DNA of 64,000 bases from an uncultured Candidatus Melainabacteria bacterium (GTDB taxonomy: Bacteria; Cyanobacteriota; Vampirovibrionia; Gastranaerophilales; Gastranaerophilaceae), in NCBI GenBank assembly GCA_934757155.1, contig CAKVLI010000003.1, positions 62,001 through 126,000 of the forward strand, given 5' to 3'. The notes beneath the pieces are model-generated. The model was not told the DNA's origin. It was given only the letters and a program-made list of their open reading frames with translations, and made no database searches. Positions 1-8,889 of this stretch are shown in pieces (position 1 is the first letter of the stretch; every line of letters begins with the position of its first letter). A program made the position numbers and the translations under genes.

Positions 1-1494
1 CATAACTGCGGTGAAAACGGCACTTCAATATTAATTCGTTCGGCTGAAAGTAAAAAATATCATAATTTGACAAGGATAATCGAAAGAAAAGGTAGAAGTA
101 TTAACTACGGAACAAAAATAGTGATTAATTCGTTTATTCTTGACGGTAATGAACGTTTGTTGGAAAACAAGGATGAAAATGTGGCAAAGAGTTATCCGTT
201 AGAAAGGCTCTATTTGACATCAGAGGAGATTAAGAACAACAATTTGGACGTAAAACTCAAGGGAGTCTTGGCAAGTCTTGATACTGCAATGCTACAATTT
301 AGAAAATATTTGTTCTTAAATCAAAATAATGACTTGAAACTGCCTGATGGACGCATACAGTATGGAATTGCGGATGAGTTAAACAAGATTGAAGATTTGC
401 ATAAAGAAATTGATTCAAAATTGGAAGCTTTACCTAAAAGCGTAGGCTTGGCTATTCGCAAATCTTGTCCGGATTACAGATTGCAAACGGGGTTGAGAAC
501 TCACTCTTTTACTAACCCTGACGGTTCATATGTTGTTTATACTCCGGTTGAATCCGATAGTGAATACGAATTAAAGCGTTTTGTTAAATATGATAAAGAC
601 GGAAAAGCCTTAGATTTATTTATGGCAGTGGATTCTTCAAAACTGGTTTCCAATTTGAACAAGGATTATCCGACTTATATTCCCAATACTTTCAAATATG
701 CAGACGAGGCGCAAATTCAAGAACAAGATTATCTTCCGAAATTTCAAGAGCTGACAAAAAGCTATAAATTAAAACTAATAGGGCTATTGAAAAGAGTCGA
801 TGAATATTTGGAAGGTTGCCGAAAAGTTGCGGTAAAAGCGGAATTTCCGGAGAAAGTTTCTTCAAATATAAAATCAATTTTGGATGCTTATGAAGAAACT
901 AACAATTCTCTAAAAAATGTTTCACTTTCGGAAAGTATTGCAATAAGAAAAGCTTTCTCCGAGTACGTTTTGGGTACGAAAGGTTTGACCTTTAATAATC
1001 TTGAAGAAGGATACAGCGTTCAGGTTTTACCTGTAAATTCTAAAAGACAGAGTGGGCTTACAAGATTTACGGTTAAAAAAGACGGAAATCCTGACTTGGT
1101 ATATTTGTTCAAAGACGGTAAACATCTGGTTTCAAACTACAATCCACTCTATCCGCTCACAATTCCGAGTGTTTTAAAGTATGCGGATGATTCCGAAATT
1201 CAAGCTATGCTTGACGAAACAATGCCGTATATTTCATATTTTAAAGAAAAAATGGATGCATATAAAACTCATATAGATACAAATGTTGGGAAATTTAAAA
1301 AATCAAAAAAATCAGCAGAACAAAATGACGGTTTAGAAGATATTAATCCGGAAAAAAAAGAAGTGGTTAGAGAATGCAAAAAAATGCTGTCTGATGCTAT
1401 CGATGCCGGAAATCCTGAAAACTTAGCAATTGTTTTGCAGAATATTAAAACAAAAGTAATCGACTTTTTTACTCGTACCTCAGAGCGTCAATAG
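1..1494 (+). CDS. Unrecognised protein with an internal duplication, 5' end cut by the window
   Basis: The frame is open from base 1 (reading H-N-C-G-E-N-G) to the TAG at 1492-1494, so the TTG at 67 is probably not a start and the gene begins outside the window. I do not recognise the family. Two stretches of about 115 residues resemble each other. The first spans about 430-770 and holds LAIRKSC, an aromatic-rich segment, LVSNLN, YPTYIP and KYADEAQIQ. The second spans about 919-1250 and holds IAIRKAF, LVSNYN, YPLTIP and KYADDSEIQ. Each is followed by a charged, probably helical linker. No signal peptide or membrane segment is visible in the part present. The 3' end overlaps the convergent permease gene by 26 bases. 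Confidence 0.75.
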   Translation, partial: HNCGENGTSILIRSAESKKYHNLTRIIERKGRSINYGTKIVINSFILDGNERLLENKDENVAKSYPLERLYLTSEEIKNNNLDVKLKGVLASLDTAMLQFRKYLFLNQNNDLKLPDGRIQYGIADELNKIEDLHKEIDSKLEALPKSVGLAIRKSCPDYRLQTGLRTHSFTNPDGSYVVYTPVESDSEYELKRFVKYDKDGKALDLFMAVDSSKLVSNLNKDYPTYIPNTFKYADEAQIQEQDYLPKFQELTKSYKLKLIGLLKRVDEYLEGCRKVAVKAEFPEKVSSNIKSILDAYEETNNSLKNVSLSESIAIRKAFSEYVLGTKGLTFNNLEEGYSVQVLPVNSKRQSGLTRFTVKKDGNPDLVYLFKDGKHLVSNYNPLYPLTIPSVLKYADDSEIQAMLDETMPYISYFKEKMDAYKTHIDTNVGKFKKSKKSAEQNDGLEDINPEKKEVVRECKKMLSDAIDAGNPENLAIVLQNIKTKVIDFFTRTSERQ

Positions 1495-2695
1495 GATTCA
1501 ATAAAGAGGCCTTGTACGCAGGGTAATACCCAAAGCCTATTCCGACAAGTCCGGAAAAGCCGAAAGACAGAAGAATTGGAGATACTGTTATTACAATATT
1601 TGTGCCAAAAAGCACACCAATCAACAGTGCAATAATTATTCCCGCGATAACTCCGATAAGTCCGCCAATCAAGGACAGCACAAGCGCTTCAATCAAAAAC
1701 TGAATTTGGATATCAATTGCGCGTGCGCCAATCGCCATTTTTATCCCGATTTCTTTTGTTCTTTCTGTTACGGATACAAGCATTATGTTCATAATCCCGA
1801 TTCCGCCAACAACAAGAGATACAGATGCAATTGAGGCTAAAAGTATCGCAAAAGTTCTTACGGTGGATTTCATTTTCTCTTGAAATTCTGCGCTGTTTCT
1901 GATTTCAAAGTCGTTTACCTGTGTTTTTCCGAGATTATGACGTCTTCTTAAGATTTCTTCAATGTCTTTTTGTGCGACATCAGTATCTTCCAAAGATTGT
2001 GCTTTTACAATAATTTGACTCACTGACCCCGGAAAATCCGTTCCGAAGACCTTTCTTTGTGCGGTTGTGAGTGGAATAAATATAATATCATCCTGATCCA
2101 TTGGTCCCATTTGACCTTTAGATTTCAGAGTTCCGATTACTTTAAAAGGTACATTTCCTATTCTCAGTGTCTTTCCGACAGGGTTAACATCTCCGAAAAG
2201 CTCTGTTTCAACGGTTGTTCCGATAATAGCAACTTTTGTTGCGTTCCTGTCGTCATCCGGTGTAAATGCGCGTCCGAGTTCGACTTCATAGTTTTTGACA
2301 TAAAGATATGGAGTTGTAATGCCGTAAATACTGGTCGACCAGTTTTGGTTTCCGTACATAACTTGTTTTGTAGAACTAAGAACAGGTGCAACCGCATCAA
2401 TTCCTCGTCCGCCTTTTTTAATAGCTTCCGCATCTTTTGTGCTAAGAGTAGGTTTAGAACCCATACCCATTGAAACTCCGCCTGATTTTGCTGTGGCTGA
2501 GCGGATTGTTAACAGGTTTGAACCCATTGATTCCATATTAGCCTGAACTTGTTTGTTTGCACCCGTTCCGATTGCAAGCATTATGATTACAGCGGATACA
2601 CCGATAATGATACCTAAACTGGTTAAGGCTGAGCGCATTTTATTAACTTTTAATGAATTAAGTGCGATTTTTAATGTTGATTTGAAGTCTATCAT
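1469..2695 (-). CDS. MacB-like ABC transporter permease (FtsX/MacB_PCD family)
   Basis: Inner-membrane component of a MacAB-TolC-like tripartite exporter. The 408 residues have the family layout: an N-terminal transmembrane helix (about 24-46), a periplasmic MacB_PCD domain (about 47-270), then three C-terminal helices of the FtsX domain (about 285-400). It ends in PIDALRYE, typical of the family. The ATPase is a separate polypeptide, unlike E. coli MacB where both are fused. The start overlaps the ATPase stop by four bases, so translation is probably coupled. Family assignment is firm. The substrate (macrolide, peptide, lipid or siderophore) cannot be read from sequence. Confidence 0.93.
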   Translation of the reverse strand: MIDFKSTLKIALNSLKVNKMRSALTSLGIIIGVSAVIIMLAIGTGANKQVQANMESMGSNLLTIRSATAKSGGVSMGMGSKPTLSTKDAEAIKKGGRGIDAVAPVLSSTKQVMYGNQNWSTSIYGITTPYLYVKNYEVELGRAFTPDDDRNATKVAIIGTTVETELFGDVNPVGKTLRIGNVPFKVIGTLKSKGQMGPMDQDDIIFIPLTTAQRKVFGTDFPGSVSQIIVKAQSLEDTDVAQKDIEEILRRRHNLGKTQVNDFEIRNSAEFQEKMKSTVRTFAILLASIASVSLVVGGIGIMNIMLVSVTERTKEIGIKMAIGARAIDIQIQFLIEALVLSLIGGLIGVIAGIIIALLIGVLFGTNIVITVSPILLSFGFSGLVGIGFGYYPAYKASLLNPIDALRYE

Positions 2696-3408
2696 GTTTC
2701 ACGACTCCTGTGTTTCATCCACTCGTCTTTGAGCATATCGGAAACGATTTTTCCGTCTTTGAATTTTATAATACGTTTTGTATATTCCGCTATATCAGGC
2801 TCGTGAGTAACCAAAACGATGGTTTTGCCGAGGTTTTTGTTAAGGTTTACGAAAAACTCCATAACGTCGATACTTGTTTTTGTATCCAAATTACCGGTTG
2901 GCTCGTCCGCAAGTATAAGCGGGGCATCGTTTACGATAGCTCTTGCAATAGCGACTCTTTGCTGCTGACCGCCTGACATTTGAGAAGGCATATTGTTTTC
3001 TTTTTTCTCCAAACCTACGATTTTCAAAGCTTCTCTTGCTCTTCTGATTCTTTCCTCTTCCGGAATCCCTTTGTAAATCATAGGAAGCTGTACGTTATCA
3101 ATTGCGGAAGTTCTTGAAATCAAGTTAAATCCCTGAAATACAAATCCAATCTTGTTGTTACGAATATCAGAAAGTTCATTCGGGTTCAGAGAAAAAACAT
3201 CCACTCCGTCAAGGTGATATTCTCCGCTGTTTGGTTTGTCCAAAGTTCCAAGCATATTCATACAGGTGGATTTTCCTGAACCGGAAGTTCCCATTATCGC
3301 GACAAATTCTCCCGTATCAATTGAAAAAGATACGTCGTTCAGAGCGTGAAAACTCTCATCGCCCATTTGGTATGTTTTTATTGCGTGTTTAACTTCGATT
3401 AATGCCAT
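2692..3408 (-). CDS. MacB/LolD-type ABC transporter ATP-binding protein
   Basis: Cytoplasmic ATPase that drives the adjacent permease. Its 238 residues show Walker A GTSGSGKST at 40-48, the Q-loop FQGFN near 91, the signature SGGQQQR at 145-151 and Walker B LILADEP at 164-170 followed by TGNLD. This is the standard mechanotransmission class (MacB, LolD, FtsE). It sits third in the operon, 3 bases after the adaptor stop and overlapping the permease by 4 bases, which supports a role in the tripartite pump rather than lipoprotein sorting. Confidence 0.95.
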   Translation of the reverse strand: MALIEVKHAIKTYQMGDESFHALNDVSFSIDTGEFVAIMGTSGSGKSTCMNMLGTLDKPNSGEYHLDGVDVFSLNPNELSDIRNNKIGFVFQGFNLISRTSAIDNVQLPMIYKGIPEEERIRRAREALKIVGLEKKENNMPSQMSGGQQQRVAIARAIVNDAPLILADEPTGNLDTKTSIDVMEFFVNLNKNLGKTIVLVTHEPDIAEYTKRIIKFKDGKIVSDMLKDEWMKHRSRET

Positions 3409-3411
3409 ATT

Positions 3412-4560
3412 CTACATCGGAGGGCGTCCGCTGTTTCCTTTCTTGGTTTTATTATTGTTTGAACCGACTGCTACTTTGTCACCCACTTTGATTTCGTCGG
3501 AAATAATCTGTGTTTTATTGTCGTCAGAAACACCGAGAGTTACGTTATATCTCTTAAGTCCGCTTCTTGTCTGTATCCAAACTCCTTGCTGTTCGTACTT
3601 TTTACCGTCAGGGTCAGGAGTGAATTTGAGCGCCATATTCGGAACACAAAGTGCATCTTTGACACTGCTTGTGATTATAGAAACGTTAGCGGTCATCCCC
3701 GGGATAACGAGTCCTTCTGAGTTGTCAACTGAAACGATTACGGTGTAAGTTACGACATTGTTTGTAGTAGTGGATGCCAAACGAATTTGTGTAACTTCTC
3801 CTTCAAATGTTCTGTCTTGATACCCGTCCAATGTGTATTCAGCTTTTTGACCGACTTTGACTTTACCGATATCAGCTTCTGATACGCTTGTTTCGATTTG
3901 CATTTGAGTTAAGTCTTTCGCTACCTCAAACAAAGTAGGGGTGTTGAAGCTTGCTGCAACAGTTTGACCTACATCAACAGCACGTGAAATGACGGTTCCG
4001 TCAACAGGCGAAGTGATTTTTGAGTATCTTAAATTCGTTTCGTTGTTGCTCAAAGTTGCCTGAGCCGCAGAAACCTCTGCGCTTGCGGCAGAAACCTCTG
4101 CTTGTGCTTGTTGATAGTTTGAAAGTGCAAGCTCGACTTCGTCTTTTGAAACATAGTTCTTTTGGTACAAATGTTGATATCTTTGATAATTATTTTTCTT
4201 GTAATTCAAGGTTGAAACAGCCTTGGCGTAAGTTGCTCTCGCGTTATTCAGTTTTGCGGTTGATTGGTCGACGTTTGCCTGAAAAAGGCTCGGGTCAAGT
4301 TCTGCGAGCAAATCGCCTTTTTTAACAACAGAGTTGTAATCGACGTATATTTTAGCGACTGTGCCTGAAACCTGAGTACCGACTTCAATCGTGTTAATCG
4401 GTTTTATTGTGCCTGAGGCTTCAACATATTGCGTAATTGTTTCTTGCGTAATAGGTTTTGTTGTGTACTTTGTGCCATGTCCTTTAAACATTGACGAAAC
4501 CGCAAATATGGCAAGAATTGCGCAAATTGATATTACAATAATTCTTTTATTTATTTTCAT
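3412..4560 (-). CDS. MacA/HlyD-type periplasmic adaptor protein
   Basis: Membrane-fusion protein linking the inner-membrane permease to the outer-membrane channel. The 382 residues contain an N-terminal membrane anchor (about 7-25) and a first half-lipoyl segment (VGTQVSGTVAKIYVDYN). A long Q/A/N-rich coiled-coil hairpin follows (about 90-180). The second half-lipoyl segment is SPVDGTVISRAVDVGQTV, and beta-barrel and membrane-proximal domains complete the protein. The C-terminus is a short basic, Asn/Gly-rich tail. It overlaps the upstream channel gene by 14 bases. The order channel, adaptor, ATPase, permease is that of a complete single-operon exporter. Confidence 0.94.
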   Translation of the reverse strand: MKINKRIIVISICAILAIFAVSSMFKGHGTKYTTKPITQETITQYVEASGTIKPINTIEVGTQVSGTVAKIYVDYNSVVKKGDLLAELDPSLFQANVDQSTAKLNNARATYAKAVSTLNYKKNNYQRYQHLYQKNYVSKDEVELALSNYQQAQAEVSAASAEVSAAQATLSNNETNLRYSKITSPVDGTVISRAVDVGQTVAASFNTPTLFEVAKDLTQMQIETSVSEADIGKVKVGQKAEYTLDGYQDRTFEGEVTQIRLASTTTNNVVTYTVIVSVDNSEGLVIPGMTANVSIITSSVKDALCVPNMALKFTPDPDGKKYEQQGVWIQTRSGLKRYNVTLGVSDDNKTQIISDEIKVGDKVAVGSNNNKTKKGNSGRPPM

Positions 4561-6130
4561 CTATTCCCACTCCCATGGATTTTAGTAATGTTTCTCTTGC
4601 AACGTTGTATTCAAAAACTGCTTCAACAAAGTTTAATTGAGTGTTGTTGTAGTTCGCAAGTGCGTCCTGTAATTCAACGTAATTGTTCAAACCAACGCTG
4701 TAACGTCCGTCTGCAAGTTCAAAATTTTCCAATGTCGCTTTAACTTTTTGGTGCATTAAAGGAATCTTTCTTTCAAGCTGTCGCATATTAACGTAATTCG
4801 ATTGAACTTCCCAGTAAATGTCGGATTTTGCGATATTTACGTTGTGGTTTGCAATGTCCAAATAAGCCTCGCCCTCTTTGATTTGATAATGTATTGAATA
4901 TGGGTTCAAAGAGCCTATTCCGACACTTGCACCAACTTGAAGCGGGCTTGAATAAGTTGATTCATTCTTTGTGTAACCCCAAGTTAAACTTCCGTCAATC
5001 TCAGGCAGATACTGTCTTCTGATTGCTTTCAAGGATTCTTCTTGAACTTTTGATAACATTCTGTTTGATTTCAAATCTGGACGCAGGTCTAAAGCCTTGT
5101 CCACCGCGTCTTGCATAGATAATTTGAACGGGTTGAATGTGTAATCCTGAATAATATCGTTGTGTTCGATGCCTGAAGTTAACGTAATCAGACCGTCTTC
5201 ATTTTTTTTGAACGAAAATCCGGAAGGTTTTATCTCATCAAGGCTTTGCATTTTCTTCTTGTAATCTGCTTTCAAAAATCCGAAGTTTTCCGTATTTTTT
5301 ACGATAAACGGAGTTGTCTCCTGATAATACATTGAGTTTTTTAGTGCCAAAACATTTGTAGCAAGCGTGTTTTGCCCTTCAACTAATTGGATTTTTGAAT
5401 CCGCGAGGTTTACTTCTGCGTTTACAACATCGATTTTTGACTTCAAACCCTCATCAAACATAGCTTTTGTACGTTCGTAGTTGAGGGTGTTGATTCTTAT
5501 GTTCTGCTCATAAATATCAAGGTTGGCGAGAGAGGACAGGACTCTGTAATAATTGATTTTGACTTTGTATATTACATTCAAAAGGTCGTAATCGTAATCG
5601 TATTGGGCAGACAAAGTGTCATATTTTGCCATATTGATTTTTGCTGTTGTGCGTCCGAAATCCCATATCATCTCTGAAATACCGACATTGAAGCCGATTG
5701 AATTTTGATGAGAATTTACGATACGTGTGCCGTTATTGTCATTGTGATTATAGTTCACGCTTGCGGTTAATCTCGGCGCATAATTCGCGCGTTGCTGACC
5801 AATTCCGGATTTTGCAGCTTTAATTTGTTCTTTGGAAACCGCAAGGTTCGGATTATGCTCAATTGCGTAGTTTACGCACTCGTCAATCGACATTGTGATA
5901 ACGTTTTTCGGCGGACGTCTGAAAGACATTACCGCAGGCAAAGTGATTTCAGCAACTTCCGTACGCTTCGTGTTGTCTTTTTGCAGTTTAATTTCGTTTT
6001 TCTGTCTTTTGAAAAGACTGCGTTTTGTTGTGGTATCTTGTATCGCAAAACAATACGGAACTGTAAGCACGAAAACCAGCGCAGTTGCAGTGATTTTTTT
6101 GAATATAATATTTTGGCTTAATTTATTCAA
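4547..6130 (-). CDS. TolC-family outer membrane efflux protein
   Basis: Outer-membrane channel of the exporter. The 527 residues begin with a signal peptide (hydrophobic core about 12-27, ending near CFA). A basic linker follows, then the two outer-membrane-efflux repeats, recognisable from SIDECVNYAIEHNPNLAVSK near 80 and SMQDAVDKALDLRPDLKS in the second half. The long alpha-helical barrel segments carry the family's N/A/Q-rich pattern. The start has GAGGA spacing upstream on the minus strand. It is the first gene of the operon, so the promoter should lie in 6131-6240. Confidence 0.93.
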   Translation of the reverse strand: MNKLSQNIIFKKITATALVFVLTVPYCFAIQDTTTKRSLFKRQKNEIKLQKDNTKRTEVAEITLPAVMSFRRPPKNVITMSIDECVNYAIEHNPNLAVSKEQIKAAKSGIGQQRANYAPRLTASVNYNHNDNNGTRIVNSHQNSIGFNVGISEMIWDFGRTTAKINMAKYDTLSAQYDYDYDLLNVIYKVKINYYRVLSSLANLDIYEQNIRINTLNYERTKAMFDEGLKSKIDVVNAEVNLADSKIQLVEGQNTLATNVLALKNSMYYQETTPFIVKNTENFGFLKADYKKKMQSLDEIKPSGFSFKKNEDGLITLTSGIEHNDIIQDYTFNPFKLSMQDAVDKALDLRPDLKSNRMLSKVQEESLKAIRRQYLPEIDGSLTWGYTKNESTYSSPLQVGASVGIGSLNPYSIHYQIKEGEAYLDIANHNVNIAKSDIYWEVQSNYVNMRQLERKIPLMHQKVKATLENFELADGRYSVGLNNYVELQDALANYNNTQLNFVEAVFEYNVARETLLKSMGVGIDENK

Positions 6131-6218
6131 TCCTCACTCCTCGTCTTTTGTGATTCTAATTTATTTTTGTTTTAGCGTCATCATTTTTAAGAACGATTTT
6201 TTTAACAAAAATGTTCAG

Positions 6219-6330
6219 GGGGGGGGGTAAATATATTTGGTGGGTAGGTTAGGACTACAAGATTGATATCCTTCGGTAGGGGTGGAGGGGTAAATGTATT
6301 TGGTGGATAGGTAAGACTACAAGTTTAACG
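6219..6330 (+). repeat. G-rich tandem repeat, two degenerate units (locus A)
   Basis: Two head-to-tail units with a 63-base period begin at TAAAT (6228 and 6291). Each is preceded by a G run, continues with GTATTTGGTGG or ATATTTGGTGG, then GACTACAAG about 20 bases later. The first unit also contains CCTTCGG before the next G run. The same layout recurs at 32877-33050. The function is unknown and no coding potential was seen. Confidence 0.75.
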
Positions 6331-6406
6331 AATTTCCCTCTTCAAGGGAGAGCAAATTCAAGACAGGGTGACACGGAGTGACGGGAGTGGGTTTGTTTTT
6401 GAGTCG

Positions 6407-6430
6407 TAGGGTGCGCACACTTGCGCACCG
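6407..6430 (+). repeat. GTAG-footed palindrome (REP-like element)
   Basis: GTAG at 6407-6410 is followed by the imperfect palindrome GGTGCGCACACTTGCGCACC at 6411-6430. A GTAG or GTGG foot 5' of a hairpin is the known hallmark of REP elements mobilised by RAYT (TnpA-REP) transposases. Near-identical copies lie at 44684-44707 and, inverted, at 48193-48216. No RAYT gene is in the window. Confidence 0.7.
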
Positions 6431-6487
6431 AAAACTTCAAATCCCTTGCGATCCTTCGCATACGCTCAGGATGATGGGGGTAAATTT

Positions 6488-7219
6488 CTATGCCCATTCG
6501 TCAAACTTTGACAGTTTAATCTCTTGAAACTGACTGTTCATAAAATCTTCGACTGTTCCGGTATGTTTTTTTCTTGAGTATGAACATTGCTCTCGTTTAT
6601 ATGTGTGAAAGCGCATTTTGCCATCCTCTAATATTTCCATCTCTTTATCTTTGTTCAAAAAACAATTATCAATCAGGCTGTTTGTGATGTAGACGGTGTC
6701 ATCTTTATGGCTGTACATTACAGAGTATCTGCCGTAATAATGCACATCTTTTCTGCCGCCCAAAATGGTATACGGAATCTCATTTTCTTCAAAAATCTTT
6801 TTTATCTTGTCCAGTCGTGTCCAGTTATATTTAGATTTTTTAGGGTCGGATTTGAACCCGCCAATAATGAATGCGTGTAAGTTTTCATCCGCAGTATTTA
6901 CTTTTTCCAAAAGCTTATATCGGATTTTGTTTATATTAAACCCTCTTAGATGATGTCTTTTTGCGTCCCCTCTAGAAGCAGTAACCAAGTGAAACATTCT
7001 CGCATCGTTTTCACCGATGACAAGTCCCGCGATACAATCCATTATTTTCGTTGTAAAAAGTTTTTTTCCTGTCTTTGTGTTCTCTGGCTGCCAAGGATAC
7101 CTGATTTCGTGTTTTTTAGGGTTAAGACGACTAGTCAAACCCTTGAACTCTTCGGGTGTGACCATTTTGATTTTCGATTGGAATGCTAAGTTATTTCTAT
7201 TCTCGAACGATACTTTCAT
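6488..7219 (-). CDS. Unannotated protein with a possible CheD-like (glutamine deamidase) fold
   Basis: I prefer the ATG at 7219 (MKVSFENRN) over an upstream in-frame ATG at 7303, because the extra 28 residues look untranslated and the short form carries a motif shared with neighbours (LAFQSK, residues 11-16). The 243-residue protein has no membrane segment. Residues T56, C62 and H77 (TTKIMDC, then FHLV) have nearly the spacing of the CheD catalytic Thr-Cys-His triad (Thr six before Cys, His 15 after versus 17). Further on, FIIGGF, an acidic/basic helix with NEIPYTILGG, and YGRYSVMY follow CheD's order of GGA, the IP-strand and a GR-strand. No chemotaxis gene is nearby. The fold assignment is inference; the gene itself is likely real. 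Confidence 0.6.
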   Translation of the reverse strand: MKVSFENRNNLAFQSKIKMVTPEEFKGLTSRLNPKKHEIRYPWQPENTKTGKKLFTTKIMDCIAGLVIGENDARMFHLVTASRGDAKRHHLRGFNINKIRYKLLEKVNTADENLHAFIIGGFKSDPKKSKYNWTRLDKIKKIFEENEIPYTILGGRKDVHYYGRYSVMYSHKDDTVYITNSLIDNCFLNKDKEMEILEDGKMRFHTYKREQCSYSRKKHTGTVEDFMNSQFQEIKLSKFDEWA

Positions 7220-7344
7220 ATAAGAGGAATAACACAAATGGTGGCAGCGTTCAATATGAATTATTATCTTATTAAGGGGTTGACTGAGAGTAACTATCAG
7301 CATATAAAATAGATGTGTGATGATAAGTTAACAAGGGGGCAATT

Positions 7345-7818
7345 ATGGCAGACAAAAAAGTTTTGACAGCATATTTTTCACTTTTCGGAAACACAAAAGC
7401 GGTTGCAGAAAAGGTTCAATCCGTTGCGGGCGGTGATTTGTTCGAAATTAAGCCTGTAAAAGCGTATCCGAACGATTATAATACAGTGGTAAATCTTGCA
7501 AAAGTCGAAAAGCAAAACGATGTCAGACCGGAACTTGTTGATAACGGGGATGTTGATGAGTACGATATAATTTTTGTCGGAACCCCTGTTTGGTGGTATA
7601 CAATGGCTGCGCCGGTTAAGACCTTCTTGGCAAATCATAATTTTAGCGGAAAAACAATCGTACCTTTCTGCACTCACGGTGGTGGCGGTGCTTCAAATAC
7701 TTATTCCGATATGCAAAAAATTGCGTCCGGAGCTGCGTTCACTGACGGCTACACTTCTTATGAAAACTCTGCACGAGCTGAAGATGTTAAAGCGTGGATT
7801 GAAGGTTTAAAGTTATAG
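7345..7818 (+). CDS. Flavodoxin
   Basis: A small FMN-binding electron carrier of 157 residues, the short-chain flavodoxin length. The phosphate loop is SLFGNTKAVAEKV (12-24), the 50s-type segment is NDYNTVVNLAK, and GTPVWWYTMAAPVKTFL is the FMN-contacting region with the paired Trp-Trp-Tyr typical of the flavodoxin_4/WrbA-like group. A ribosome-binding site AAGGGGG lies 6 bases before the ATG. It may act as a ferredoxin substitute in an anaerobe. The next gene starts 17 bases later, so the two are likely co-transcribed. Confidence 0.92.
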   Translation: MADKKVLTAYFSLFGNTKAVAEKVQSVAGGDLFEIKPVKAYPNDYNTVVNLAKVEKQNDVRPELVDNGDVDEYDIIFVGTPVWWYTMAAPVKTFLANHNFSGKTIVPFCTHGGGGASNTYSDMQKIASGAAFTDGYTSYENSARAEDVKAWIEGLKL

Positions 7819-7835
7819 ATTAGGTTTTAGATGAA

Positions 7836-8177
7836 TTGCAAAAAAAGTATTGTGCTGATCCGAATTCCGGCGAGTGTCCTTGCTATAATGTCGGTGATGA
7901 ATTTGTTTTCGAGCGAGACGGCGAGCGTGATGACTTCTGGCACTTGGGTTTGAATATTTTGACAAAAACCTCAGGAAATCCGGATTGTGTTGCAGGCGGA
8001 CCGAAACTTCCGCATTGTTCGGAGGCTTGGGATGCGATTTCGCGCTATATTTATGCCGGCTTGCAAGGCGGTTCGATAATGAAAGGCTGGATGAAGGATG
8101 AGAATACGATGATTACGTGTTGCTCCGATGGTACCAGACCGGTTATTTTTAAAATTGAGCGAATTGATTATGATTAA
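7836..8177 (+). CDS. TIGR04076-family protein, start uncertain or frameshifted
   Basis: The body matches the TIGR04076 family: CPCYNVGDEFVFE near the start, then CSEAWDAISRYIYAGLQGG, and a C-terminal CCSDGTRPVIFKIERI. The function is unknown; members are small, Cys-rich and often near redox genes. The family normally has about 15 more N-terminal residues ending in EYCADPN. Here the only in-frame start is TTG at 7836. An ATG at 7831 lies in another frame, separated by a run of seven A (7840-7846). Eight A would fuse that ATG with the family frame. This could be a sequencing error, slippage, or a genuine TTG start. The 3' end overlaps the convergent LysE gene by 4 bases. Confidence 0.75.
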   Translation: MQKKYCADPNSGECPCYNVGDEFVFERDGERDDFWHLGLNILTKTSGNPDCVAGGPKLPHCSEAWDAISRYIYAGLQGGSIMKGWMKDENTMITCCSDGTRPVIFKIERIDYD

Positions 8178-8782
8178 TTTTTAGTCAAAGCCAGCAGAAC
8201 CGCAAGTGAAAAAATTGCGAATGCGCTTAATTTGTTTATTATAACCATAAGCCTTTTGTTCTTTAGTAATAATTCGTTTAACTTTGCGGAAATTATTGCG
8301 ACTGTGGTCATGATTATTATTGCAATAATCATAAAGATTACGCCCAGCATCATCATATATAAGCACACGTTATTCGTTTCTGACGGTACGAATTGAGGTA
8401 GAAATGCCAAAAAGAACAGTATGACTTTTGGGTTCAGGATGTTCATCAAAATTCCTTTTAGAAAACCTGCCTTACCGCCGTTATTTTGGGTGGGAATTTC
8501 ATCGTTTGCAGTTGAGTAAGCCTTGTATGAAAGGTACAAGAGATACAAAACACCCAAAATTTTGAGGATGTTGAAAGCAAAAGCCGATTGCTGAAAAATC
8601 AGTGCAATTCCTAATGACGCGATTGTTGTGTGAAAAATACATCCGGTGCCTAAGCCCAGAGCGGTAAATATTGCTTCTTTTTTCCCCTTGGTTAGTCCCT
8701 GCGTGATAACAAAAATTATGTCCGGTCCCGGTAATAGTGTCAGTATAATGACAGAGCCAATGTATAATAGTAAATTTTCCAT
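8174..8782 (-). CDS. LysE/RhtB-family amino-acid exporter
   Basis: An inner-membrane exporter of 202 residues, the usual family length, with about six hydrophobic segments. The N-terminal signature LTLLPGPDIIFV followed by KGKKEAIFTALGLGTG is diagnostic of the LysE/RhtB (threonine/homoserine/leucine efflux) family. A second conserved stretch is GFLKGILMNILNPKVILFFLAFLPQFV. Substrate cannot be predicted. It stands alone, convergent with the TIGR04076 gene. Confidence 0.93.
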   Translation of the reverse strand: MENLLLYIGSVIILTLLPGPDIIFVITQGLTKGKKEAIFTALGLGTGCIFHTTIASLGIALIFQQSAFAFNILKILGVLYLLYLSYKAYSTANDEIPTQNNGGKAGFLKGILMNILNPKVILFFLAFLPQFVPSETNNVCLYMMMLGVIFMIIAIIIMTTVAIISAKLNELLLKNKRLMVIINKLSAFAIFSLAVLLALTKN

Positions 8783-8889
8783 AAAAATTAAGCCTCTGCT
8801 TGTTATTATAATGTAAATTTATGTAAAATAAAAATTCCTTTATTTGTTTTAAATGCTACAATACACTTGTGTGTAAAGGAGGTTTATAT

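Larger units (their letters stand above)
6131..6487. other. Repeat-rich intergenic region, no gene
   Basis: This 357-base gap holds the promoter side of the efflux operon, a run of eleven G at 6219-6229 region, two units of a G-rich tandem repeat and a GTAG-footed hairpin, each listed separately. At 6465-6485 a further GGGGGTAAATTT resembles the start of the tandem-repeat unit and abuts the stop codon of the next gene. No ORF with coding character was seen on either strand. Confidence 0.7.

Noticed and set aside
67..1494. TTG at 67 as the gene start
   Set aside because: The frame is open to the window edge and no ribosome-binding site precedes the TTG.
6219..6330. Possible CRISPR array (also 32877-33050)
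   Set aside because: Only two or three degenerate units, no constant-length repeat with distinct spacers, and no cas gene; treated as tandem repeats.
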